Origin: Rhizobium tumorigenes
Lineage (GTDB): Bacteria; Pseudomonadota; Alphaproteobacteria; Rhizobiales; Rhizobiaceae
DNA: 64,000 nucleotides
Direction of reading: 5' to 3'
NCBI RefSeq assembly: GCF_003240565.2
Contig: NZ_CP117255.1
Location: 744,001 to 808,000 of the forward strand
The notes under the pieces are model-generated. The model was not told the origin of the DNA. It ran no database searches and saw nothing but the letters and a program-made list of their open reading frames with translations. The position numbers and the translations under genes are program-made. Positions 38,067 to 45,766 of the stretch are shown here, piece by piece (the stretch's first letter is position 1; every line of letters begins with the position of its first letter).

Positions 38067-38237
38067 TTACTGAACTGTCGAGCAATAGGAGCTTGTCGAT
38101 TGCAGGCAGGTGAAATTTGCGCCGAAGTGCGATTGCGAACCGCTGCCACCGCTGTGCAGGACGGCTGCCGAAAAGCTGATGGCGAAAACTGCGGAAACCA
38201 AAGTGATGATGGTGAAGCGCCGCGCCAGAATTGCCAT
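38067..38237 (-). CDS. Small secreted or membrane peptide, hypothetical
   Basis: 56 residues from ATG 38237, with GGGGGA 7 nt upstream. A basic start (MAILARRFT) is followed by a hydrophobic stretch (IITLVSAVFAISFSAAVLH) and a short polar, Ser/Gly-rich tail with two cysteines (FTCLQ and SYCST). This looks like a signal peptide with a tiny exported domain, or a single-pass peptide. I do not recognise the family; support is the RBS and the composition. Confidence 0.45.
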   Translation of the reverse strand: MAILARRFTIITLVSAVFAISFSAAVLHSGGSGSQSHFGANFTCLQSTSSYCSTVQ

Positions 38238-38730
38238 GTCCATTTCCCCCGTTGTTCGAACGGATCGCCCTTGATCCTGACGCCTTTCTGCCACGGTTCG
38301 TCTGAACGGCGGCTGATACGACGGTTCATCCGGCGTTCAGCTTGTCGGGTCGGCCTCAATTCGCATCGCCAAGACGGTAAATTCAGGCAAATACGAGCCG
38401 GAAAAAATCACGCGCCAACAATCGCGGCTCGATTCAGGGTTAGCAAAGGGTTGATTTGCAGATCCTAATTTTTCGTAAAATGCCGGGCAAAGTCCTTAAT
38501 TCGCAAGGCCTGCGATGTTTAACAAAATCCCAAGTTTACCAAGCATTTGCACTTTGTTTGCATCAAATTAAGCAAGCATTTTAAGCGCTTTTTGAAGTCC
38601 GTCTGCGATACTCAAATCATCAAACGAGCGGGGAAAACCCGCCACCCGGAAGACTACCAAGCCGCAAAGACGGCAACGGTCCAACGGAAAACAGGGATTG
38701 CACTAACAGGCTGAAACAGGGACCGAACCG
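38238..38730. other. Long promoter/5' leader region before the Sel1-like gene
   Basis: About 490 bases. 38460-38620 is distinctly AT-rich with the recurring word TTTGCA/GCATTT and should hold the promoter. From about 38630 to 38730 the sequence is a purine-rich leader with CGGGGAAAACCCGC and several short repeats, suggesting a long 5' UTR for the next gene. Confidence 0.45.
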
Positions 38731-38997
38731 ATGGCACGCTTTGAAATGACGACGTCTGAAATGGCCACCATGGGTGGCGAAAAAAATGCCGATATCTTTT
38801 GCGAAATGGGCCTGATGTACGCAACCGGCCGCGGTTGCGACATCGACCTGATCTCAGCCCACAAGTGGCTGAACATCGCAGCCATCAAGGGCTGCGACCG
38901 CGCCGCCGAGCTCCGCGCCGACGTCGCTGCCACGCTGACGAAGATGCAACTGGCAGCAGCCCTTCGCTCCGCTCGCGAGTGGATGACCATGCACTGA
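38731..38997 (+). CDS. Sel1-repeat-like small protein
   Basis: 88 residues. A single Sel1/TPR-like unit is visible: FCEMGLMYATGRGCDIDLIS followed by AHKWLNIAAIKGCDRAAELR. Sel1 repeats fold as paired helices that mediate protein contacts. The C-terminus is a short charged helix. The function is unknown. RBS GGGA precedes ATG 38731. Confidence 0.8.
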   Translation: MARFEMTTSEMATMGGEKNADIFCEMGLMYATGRGCDIDLISAHKWLNIAAIKGCDRAAELRADVAATLTKMQLAAALRSAREWMTMH

Positions 38998-39130
38998 GGC
39001 AACGTCCTCAGGCGATCAATACCAAGAACAATAACCTCGCAAAGAGGGGGAGCGTCAATGTCAAAAGGCAGACGCAACAGCGCTACCGCGACCGGCCGGG
39101 ACAAGGCCGGCGCGGTTTTTCGCGCGATGA

Positions 39131-40243
39131 TTACCGAAGCGTCTGGATGACCTGCGGCAGGGCCTGCTCGAAAAGGTCGAGATCGGCTTTCTGTCCGACG
39201 CTGACGCGGACGCAGCGGTTGAGCGGCGCTACGCCAGGCATCCGGATGAAGACGCCGTGATCGAACAGCCCATCGACAATGGCCTTCGCGTAGATCGCGT
39301 CGCGGCCGCAGTCGATGGCCACGAAGTTGGTGGCCGATGCCAGCGGCATCAGGCCGTTGTCGCGTGCGATGATGGCAATCCGTTCCTGGGCGCCGTGGAT
39401 CTTGCCGATGACCTCTGTGAGATAGCCCTGATCATCCAGCGCGGCGAGAGCCCCGACCGTGGCCAGCCGGTTCATGCCGAAGTGATTGCGCAGCTTGTCG
39501 AACGCTGCCACGGTTTCGGGAACGCCGATCGCATAGCCGACCCGCGCGCCGGCAAGCCCGTAGGCCTTGGAGAATGTGCGGGTGCGCAGTATATTGGGCA
39601 TGTCGATGAAGGCGGCTATCGGCGGCAACGACGATGCCGGAGCGGTCTCGCTGTAGGCTTCGTCCAGCACAAGCATGCAGGTCTCCGGCAAGGCCTTTGC
39701 GAAGGCGACGACCCTTTCCTGATCCCACCAGCTTCCCATCGGATTGTCAGGATTGGCGAGATAGACCAGCGGCGCATTCTCCCGCCGAACTGCGTCGAGC
39801 AGTCCCTCCAGATTTTCGCGGTCGTCGAGATACGGGACGGTGACAAGCTTACCCCCGAAAGCGGCGACGTGGAAATTGAAGGTCGGATAGCCGCCATGGG
39901 ACGTGACCACCGGCGTATCGGCGGAAACGATCATCCGGACGATCAGCCCCAGCAGCGAATCGACGCCTTCGCCGATGGCAACGTTGGCTGACCGTATTCC
40001 GAGGTGCGCCGCCAGCGCTCTTTTCAGATTGAAATTTTCCGGATCGTTATACTTCCAGATCTCGCCAGCTTCCCGGCGCATCGCCTCGATCACCCGCGGC
40101 GAGGGACCGAAGCCGCTTTCATTGGCGCCGATCCGGGCCTTGACAGCGACGCCGCGCTGCCGCTCAAGAGCTTCTGGCCCGACAAACGGCACGGTCGAAG
40201 GCAGGGAGCTTGTGAGCGGTGTGAAACGCGAAAAAACAGGCAT
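39131..40243 (-). CDS. Histidinol-phosphate aminotransferase-like PLP enzyme
   Basis: 370 residues from ATG 40243; a longer form to 40285 is possible. Class I/II aminotransferase: RIGANESGFGPSPRVIEAM (substrate arm), YNDPENFNLKRALAAHLG, LVYLANPDNPMGSWW (N-P-D-N-P motif), MLVLDEAYSETA, RTFSKAYGLAGARVGYAIG (S-K-x-Y-G-L with the PLP lysine), and VFIRMPGVAPLNRCVRVSVG. HisC-family fold. It stands alone rather than in a his operon, so it may be a second HisC or act on aromatic amino acids. Confidence 0.87.
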   Translation of the reverse strand: MPVFSRFTPLTSSLPSTVPFVGPEALERQRGVAVKARIGANESGFGPSPRVIEAMRREAGEIWKYNDPENFNLKRALAAHLGIRSANVAIGEGVDSLLGLIVRMIVSADTPVVTSHGGYPTFNFHVAAFGGKLVTVPYLDDRENLEGLLDAVRRENAPLVYLANPDNPMGSWWDQERVVAFAKALPETCMLVLDEAYSETAPASSLPPIAAFIDMPNILRTRTFSKAYGLAGARVGYAIGVPETVAAFDKLRNHFGMNRLATVGALAALDDQGYLTEVIGKIHGAQERIAIIARDNGLMPLASATNFVAIDCGRDAIYAKAIVDGLFDHGVFIRMPGVAPLNRCVRVSVGQKADLDLFEQALPQVIQTLR

Positions 40244-40326
40244 GCTGGGAGTTCCCGACGAAGCGATTGGAGTCGCCCGCACCATAAGCGCTTGCTGCCG
40301 GGTTTCAAGAGATGAGCCGGCTGGCG

Positions 40327-40713
40327 TCAGCGACGCATGGACCGAGCGGCATTAGCTTCGCGGTTGCCGATCATGAAGTCGGCACGCACCACCAGCCGCA
40401 GTGTCTCCGGCGTCAGGAAGTTGATGAACCGAACGCCGATCCTGTCGCCATGCCGGTAGGTCTCGGCGCAGCCGATGCGATAGGCGAGACCAAGGATGTT
40501 GAGATAGTAGTGCTGAGGCAATCCCGCCGTGCTGCCGACAAGGAATGTCGCGCCACCCTGGGAGATATCGATGATCTCGGCACTGCGCATCGAGACGCCG
40601 GTAAGGCAGGGTTTGACGGCGATCAGTCGTGCTGGCCGCTGGACGAAAAAGCGCTCGAAGCTCCGCTCGTAGACCTCGGATTTGACAGACGCCAGATGCG
40701 TTGAGCGAAGCAT
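40327..40713 (-). CDS. PilZ domain protein
   Basis: 128 residues from ATG 40713 (GGGGAA upstream; open to 40797). PilZ fold with the c-di-GMP signature broadly kept: an arginine-rich stretch (RFFVQRPARL) and IIDISQGGATFLV (D-x-S-x-x-G). The C-terminus reads GDRIGVRFINFL. It probably binds c-di-GMP and affects motility or polysaccharide output (family knowledge). It is similar to the protein encoded at 41584-41931. Confidence 0.8.
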   Translation of the reverse strand: MLRSTHLASVKSEVYERSFERFFVQRPARLIAVKPCLTGVSMRSAEIIDISQGGATFLVGSTAGLPQHYYLNILGLAYRIGCAETYRHGDRIGVRFINFLTPETLRLVVRADFMIGNREANAARSMRR

Positions 40714-40846
40714 GGTATTCCCCGGACGGTGCTTACCGAAATCATCTCGGTTTGAAAAATAAGCGTCGCACGAAGGGTTTGCGCATTCGTCAATCATATG
40801 GGCGGCATTTTAGTAATCTGACATTTAGCCGCCAGATCAGTCGATT

Positions 40847-41251
40847 TCAGGAGAAATACCGCGCAACCGCATATCCGCCGCCTGCCGTGGCAGCGGTTAC
40901 AAAAGTACCCCATGCCATATCGACGATACTGACCATGACGGGCCAGTTCTTCAACGTCGAAAGGTTGGTGATATCGTAGGTCCCGTAGGCTGCAAGGCCG
41001 AGCACGGCGCCAAACAGCAGGGCCCGCGTCAACGAACCGGTGCCAACCGCGGGCATAACCGCGAGCATGACGACGGCAACGGCGAAGAACAGGTAGAAAA
41101 GTGCTGCGATCCCGAAATTCGGCTGTGGCAGCATCAGGTCGCCCAGCTGTTCGCGATAGAAGGTGCGCGCTACAAGCCCGAGCCATGCGGCATCGAGAAC
41201 AAGCAGCGTCACGAGACAACCTGCGTAGGCGGTAAGCGCTGTCTTGATCAT
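40847..41251 (-). CDS. DUF2177 family membrane protein
   Basis: 134 residues from ATG 41251 (AAGGAG 9 nt upstream). Four hydrophobic segments; family features LDAAWLGLVARTFYREQLGDL, FFAVAVVMLAVMPAVG, GLAAYGTYDITNLSTLKNW and DMAWGTFVTAATAGGGYAVA. Inner membrane protein of unknown function. Confidence 0.88.
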   Translation of the reverse strand: MIKTALTAYAGCLVTLLVLDAAWLGLVARTFYREQLGDLMLPQPNFGIAALFYLFFAVAVVMLAVMPAVGTGSLTRALLFGAVLGLAAYGTYDITNLSTLKNWPVMVSIVDMAWGTFVTAATAGGGYAVARYFS

Positions 41252-41583
41252 GGGTCGAGCTCCTTTTCAGAAAGTCCTACGCGGTTAGGCGGCGGCCGGA
41301 TTACCTTTCCTCAAATGATATTCGAACAGTGTGGGCAATTGGGCGTTGTGTGTGGCGAGACATTGCAAGGATTCTTGTGGCGTCCAGCGAGGCCAGGGCA
41401 GAATGGTGCTCAGGTCACGCGGAAACCAGTGACCGCTTTCCCGGTCGGCAAAGTCTGGCGCCATCTGGCTGCTGCTATGTCATCAGGAGAAGGAGAAGCG
41501 CGGGGCGGCGGCCCCGCGCTTCTTTGAATCAGGCCGTCAGGTCCTGACGCACTAAGCTACAGCGCAAGCGGGGCCCCTAGGTT
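41252..41583. other. Gene-free stretch with a strong hairpin, possible small RNA
   Basis: About 330 bases with no convincing protein gene. The stretch 41300-41520 on the plus strand ends in the perfect hairpin at 41494-41523, the form expected of an sRNA with its own terminator. No known family is recognised. Confidence 0.35.
41494..41523 (+). terminator. Strong GC hairpin, terminator-like
   Basis: Perfect 12-bp stem AGAAGCGCGGGG / CCCCGCGCTTCT with a 6-nt loop, followed on the plus strand by TTGAAT. No plus-strand protein gene precedes it. Confidence 0.55.
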
Positions 41584-41931
41584 CTAGGTCCCCACCTCGA
41601 AGTTTAGACGCAAGACGTGGTGTAGAAACTCGGCATTGATCAGCATGTTGAAGCTGACGGTGACCTGCGAACCCTCACGCTTGACGAGGGTGCAGCCGAT
41701 CTCGTCGCGAATGCCGATGATCTCGAGAAAAAAGTGATTGGGCAGATCGTTGCCGGTGCCGACCTCGAGCGTGGCGCCGGACTGCGACATGATCTTGATC
41801 ATGCAGTCCGTTTGCACGCTCGTGCTGAGATGATGGCCCACGAAGATGATTTTGCCGGGTCTATCGACAACGAACTCCTGAAGCGCGGGCTGCTGGTCAG
41901 TGTTCGTCATGAGGTGCATCTGAAGGGGCAT
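41584..41931 (-). CDS. PilZ-like protein with degenerate c-di-GMP motif
   Basis: 115 residues from ATG 41931 (GGAGG 5-6 nt upstream; open to 42033). It aligns over its length with the PilZ protein at 40327: LPNHFFLEIIGIRDEIGC here against LPQHYYLNILGLAYRIGC there. The ligand motifs have drifted: RPGK instead of two arginines, and IMSQSGA without the aspartate. It may have lost c-di-GMP binding. Function unknown. Confidence 0.7.
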   Translation of the reverse strand: MPLQMHLMTNTDQQPALQEFVVDRPGKIIFVGHHLSTSVQTDCMIKIMSQSGATLEVGTGNDLPNHFFLEIIGIRDEIGCTLVKREGSQVTVSFNMLINAEFLHHVLRLNFEVGT

Positions 41932-42075
41932 GTTGCCCTCCGCTGGTTGAATGATGTCAGAATAGAACGCTTCGCTTGATGAAGATTTAAGAGACTCCCT
42001 AAAAAACCAAGCATGTGTACAAATAAGCCGCAAATGCTTACTGCCTCGGCATTCTTGGGCCGAGATCAGCTGCTA

Positions 42076-42879
42076 TCAGGCCTTCACCAGCCAGGCATGT
42101 TCCGGGGCATTGTGGAACTTCCACACCCGTTTCGGCCCCGCCATTACATTCAGATAATAGAGATCGTAGCCGTGGCATGCTGCACACGGATGATAGCCCT
42201 TCGGCACCATCGTCACGTCGCCATCCTCCACAGCCATCACCTCGTCGAGCGACCGATCGTCGGTATAGACGCGCTGGAAGGCAAAGCCCTGCGGCGGGTT
42301 GAGGCGATGATAGTAGGTCTCCTCGAGAAAGCTCTCGTTTGGCAGATCGTCCTGGTCATGCTTGTGCGGTGGGTAGGAAGAGGTATGGCCGCCGGGCGTG
42401 ATCACCTCGACGACGAGCAGCGAGTGAGCGGCGCCATCGTCTTCCGGCATGATGTTGTTGACGTAGCGAACATTCGTCCCCTTGCCTCGCGTCAGCGCCG
42501 GATGGGTGCCGGGCGGAAGGGCGCGCGCCGGGTGATCGCCGCCGCCGGGTGCCGAGCACACAGCCAGTTCCAGATCCGTTTCCGCCGTGACGGACCAGCT
42601 GGACCCGGCCGGGATGTAAAGGGCATGCGGAGCGCCGTCGAATGGGCTCATCCGTTCGCCCAACACTCCGAAATCTACATCTCCGGCTTTCGCCCTGCCT
42701 TTTCCGCTCACCCAGACAAGGCAGACCTCCCGCTCACCCGTATCACCCGCTGCGCTCTCGCCCGTCTTCAGGCGGTACAGATCAAAGCCGACATAAGTCC
42801 AGCCAGCAGTTTCCGGGGTCACGTGATGGACTTTGCCAGTGGTCCCGCTGGGGCTCACATGCAGGTGGGACTTCGTCAT
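42076..42879 (-). CDS. iolB: 5-deoxy-glucuronate isomerase
   Basis: 267 residues from ATG 42879 (AGGAGA about 8 nt upstream; the frame is open to 42951, overlapping iolE). Bicupin fold: TYVGFDLYRLKTGESAAGDT and, in the metal-binding second cupin, SSYPPHKHDQDDLPNESFLEETYYHRL and YHPCAACHGYDLYYLNVMAG. It isomerises 5-deoxy-glucuronate to 2-deoxy-5-keto-gluconate in inositol breakdown. Last gene of iolCDEB. Confidence 0.95.
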   Translation of the reverse strand: MTKSHLHVSPSGTTGKVHHVTPETAGWTYVGFDLYRLKTGESAAGDTGEREVCLVWVSGKGRAKAGDVDFGVLGERMSPFDGAPHALYIPAGSSWSVTAETDLELAVCSAPGGGDHPARALPPGTHPALTRGKGTNVRYVNNIMPEDDGAAHSLLVVEVITPGGHTSSYPPHKHDQDDLPNESFLEETYYHRLNPPQGFAFQRVYTDDRSLDEVMAVEDGDVTMVPKGYHPCAACHGYDLYYLNVMAGPKRVWKFHNAPEHAWLVKA

Positions 42880-42922
42880 TTTGAGATCTCCTGTAAACAC
42901 GGGCGAAGGAACGACGGCCGTT

Positions 42923-43843
42923 TCATCCCTTCGGAAAACCCTGCGTCTCAACCGTATAGCCGGCCGATGTCATGACACGCATCAGTTCAGCGTGACCAAT
43001 TTCAGCCATCCGTTGCGGCGGCGCATTGCGCGGATCCTGTTCGGCCTCGACCACGAACCAGCCCTCGTATCCGTAGTCGGCAAGCCGCTGGACGATGGCG
43101 CCAAAATCGAGCGAGCCGTCGCCCGGCACCGTGAAGGCGCCGAGTGCGACCGCATCGAGGAACGACTGCCGGCTGCGATCAAGTCCGTCGACCACGGGCT
43201 TGCGGATATCCTTGACGTGGACGTGGTTGATCCGGCCATGGTGGTTGTCGATGGCGCGCAGCACGTCTCCGCCGGCAAATGCCAGGTGGCCCGCATCGAG
43301 CAGCAGCGGAATGCCTTCGCCGGAATGCCGCATGAATGCGTCCAGTTCAGCCTCGGTCTCGACCACGGCCGCCATGTGGTGGTGGTAGGACAGCGGCATG
43401 CCCTTGTCGGCGCACCATTCCCCAAACTCGGTCACACGATGTGCATAGGCCTTCATTTCGTCGTCGGACAGGCGTGGCTTGGTGGCCAGCGGCCTGGAGC
43501 GGTCGCCCTGGATGGAACGGCCGACTTCGCCATAGACAATGCAGGGTGCATCGACCGCCTTGAACAACTCGATCATCGGCCCGATGCGATCCTTGTTGGC
43601 GGCAAGCTCCTCGTCTACAAGCGTGCCCGAGAACCAGCCGCCGCAGAGCGTGACGTCGGCAGACCGAAGGATCGGCAGCATCACGGCAGGATCGTCCGGA
43701 AAACGGCGGCCCTTTTCCATGCCGGTAAATCCTGCACTGCGCGACTGCCTGAGGCATTCCTCCAGGGATACGTCGTCGCTCAGTTCCGGTAGATCGTCGT
43801 TCCACCAGGCGATGGGCGACATGCCGAGTTTGGCTTTCATCAT
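42923..43843 (-). CDS. iolE: Myo-inosose-2 dehydratase
   Basis: 306 residues; the second ATG (43840) has better spacing from GAGGAG. TIM-barrel of the xylose isomerase-like/AP endonuclease 2 family: GMSPIAWWNDDLPEL, LSYHHHMAAVVETEAELDAF, LLLDAGHLAFAGGD, NHVHVKDI, then GWFVVEAEQDP (metal ligands). It dehydrates scyllo-inosose to 3D-trihydroxycyclohexane-1,2-dione. It lies between iolD and iolB. Confidence 0.95.
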   Translation of the reverse strand: MMKAKLGMSPIAWWNDDLPELSDDVSLEECLRQSRSAGFTGMEKGRRFPDDPAVMLPILRSADVTLCGGWFSGTLVDEELAANKDRIGPMIELFKAVDAPCIVYGEVGRSIQGDRSRPLATKPRLSDDEMKAYAHRVTEFGEWCADKGMPLSYHHHMAAVVETEAELDAFMRHSGEGIPLLLDAGHLAFAGGDVLRAIDNHHGRINHVHVKDIRKPVVDGLDRSRQSFLDAVALGAFTVPGDGSLDFGAIVQRLADYGYEGWFVVEAEQDPRNAPPQRMAEIGHAELMRVMTSAGYTVETQGFPKG

Positions 43844-43876
43844 GCTCTCCTCAAGATGTGATCCGGCTGTTGTCCG

Positions 43877-45727
43877 CTATCCGATCCGCTGTGCGGCCCG
43901 CTTGGCGACATAGTTCTTGTGGGCCTCGTTGACTTCCGTGCGCGAACTCACTTCGGGAACGGCCACATCCCACCAGTGTCCACCCTCCTCGGTGGTGACC
44001 AGCGCATCGGTATCGATGACGAAGACCGATGTCCGGTCGTTCGTTCGGGATGCTTCAATCGCCCGCTCGAGCTCGCTGATGGACGACACCTTCACGGCGA
44101 TGGCACCCATGCTTTCCGCATGAGCGCGGAAATCGATGGCCGGCATTACCTCGTGGTAGGAGTCCTTCAGGAGATTGTTGAAGTTGGCTCCGCCGGTGGC
44201 CATCTGCAGCCGGTTGATGCAGCCATAGCCCCGGTTGTCGAGCAGCACGACGGTTAGCTTCATGCCGAGCATGACGGACGTCGCGATCTCGGAATTCAGC
44301 ATCATGTAGGAACCGTCGCCGACCATGACGACGACATCCTTGTCCGGTCGCGCCAACTTGGCGCCGAGCCCGCCGGCAAGCTCGTAACCCATGCACGAAA
44401 ATCCGTATTCCATGTGGTAGCTGCCGGGCACCGTCGCCGGCCAGAGTTTGTGCAGTTCGCCCGGCAGGCCGCCGGCAGCGCAGAGCACGATGCTGTTTTC
44501 GCCGCCGATCGTCCTGGCCACCGCGCCGATAACCTGCGCGTCGGAGGGGAGGGTGGCGTTTGTCGTCGCCATCGCCTTGGCGGCAGCCTCCATCCAGCGC
44601 GCCTTTTCCTGCGCTGCTCTCTCGGCGAGCGCTGCCGGGGCTTTCCAGCCGGCAAGCCCGGCCGACAGAGCCTTCAGTCCCTCGCGGGCATCGGCCACCA
44701 GCGGATGCGAATCATGCTTGGCAGCATCAAAGGCTGCGATATTCAATCCCACCATCGAAAGCGCGTCGTTCTTGAACAGCGCCCAGGAGCCGGTGGTGAA
44801 ATCCTGGCATCGAGTGCCGACGGCAATGATCAGGTCGGCATCCTCGGCAATTGCATTGGCCGCAGACGTACCGGTGACACCAACAGAGCCGAGCGACATC
44901 GCATGGCTCTCGTTGATCGCAGATTTTCCAGCCTGGGTGACGACGACAGGAATGCTGTGGGTTTCCGCGAATGAAGTCAGCTCGGCGGTCGCCTGCGAGT
45001 AGAGGACACCGCCGCCGGCGATGATCACGGGCTTCGCTGCTTTGCGGATGAGGGCAATGGCGTTGGCGAGTTCGTCGGCATCCGGCCGTGGCCGGCGCTG
45101 CGTCCAGACGTGCTCCTCGAAAAGGCTCACGGGATAGTCGAACGCTTCCGCCTGGACATCCTGGCAAAGCGCCAGTGTCACCGGACCGCAGTCCTGCGGA
45201 TCGGTCAGCACCTGCATGGCGCGCTTCAGGGCCGAGATGATCTGCTCCGGCCGGGTAATCCGGTCGAAATAGCGGGAGACCGGGCGGAACGCATCGTTGG
45301 CGGAAACCGTGCCATCTCCAAAATCTTCTATCTGCTGCAGCACCGGATCCGGAGCACGGTTGGCAAACACGTCGCCGGGGAGGAACAGTACGGGGATGCG
45401 GTTGACATGGGCCACGCCTGCCGCCGTCACCATGTTGAGTGCGCCGGGGCCGATCGAGGTCGTGCAGGCCATGAAGCGCTGGCGAAAGCTGGTCTTGGCG
45501 TAGGCAATTGCCGCATGCGCCATTCCCTGTTCGTTGTGGGCGCGGTAAACCGGCAATTCGTCCCTGATCTGGTAGAGCGCTTCGCCCAGTCCGGCGACAT
45601 TGCCGTGTCCGAAAATCGCCCATACGCCGCCAAAGATCTGGACCTTCTGGCCGTCGATGACGGTCATTTGCTTCGTCAGGAACTGCGCGACAGCCTGCGC
45701 CATTGTCAAACGGATCGTCTTGCCCAT
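43877..45727 (-). CDS. iolD: 3D-(3,5/4)-trihydroxycyclohexane-1,2-dione acylhydrolase
   Basis: 616 residues. Thiamine-diphosphate enzyme of the acetolactate-synthase superfamily: N-terminal pyrimidine domain (GHGNVAGLGEALYQIRDE, catalytic Glu in AHNEQGMAHAAIAYAK), central domain, and C-terminal PP domain with the TPP motif VVMVGDGSYMMLNSEIATSV through LLDNRGYGCINRLQ. It opens the inositol-derived ring to 5-deoxy-glucuronate. RBS GGGAGG before ATG 45727; it begins 39 bp after iolC. Confidence 0.96.
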   Translation of the reverse strand: MGKTIRLTMAQAVAQFLTKQMTVIDGQKVQIFGGVWAIFGHGNVAGLGEALYQIRDELPVYRAHNEQGMAHAAIAYAKTSFRQRFMACTTSIGPGALNMVTAAGVAHVNRIPVLFLPGDVFANRAPDPVLQQIEDFGDGTVSANDAFRPVSRYFDRITRPEQIISALKRAMQVLTDPQDCGPVTLALCQDVQAEAFDYPVSLFEEHVWTQRRPRPDADELANAIALIRKAAKPVIIAGGGVLYSQATAELTSFAETHSIPVVVTQAGKSAINESHAMSLGSVGVTGTSAANAIAEDADLIIAVGTRCQDFTTGSWALFKNDALSMVGLNIAAFDAAKHDSHPLVADAREGLKALSAGLAGWKAPAALAERAAQEKARWMEAAAKAMATTNATLPSDAQVIGAVARTIGGENSIVLCAAGGLPGELHKLWPATVPGSYHMEYGFSCMGYELAGGLGAKLARPDKDVVVMVGDGSYMMLNSEIATSVMLGMKLTVVLLDNRGYGCINRLQMATGGANFNNLLKDSYHEVMPAIDFRAHAESMGAIAVKVSSISELERAIEASRTNDRTSVFVIDTDALVTTEEGGHWWDVAVPEVSSRTEVNEAHKNYVAKRAAQRIG

Positions 45728-45766
45728 CGGGCGCCTCCCAGTTTTCTTCTTTTCCAGTCCGCGCGT

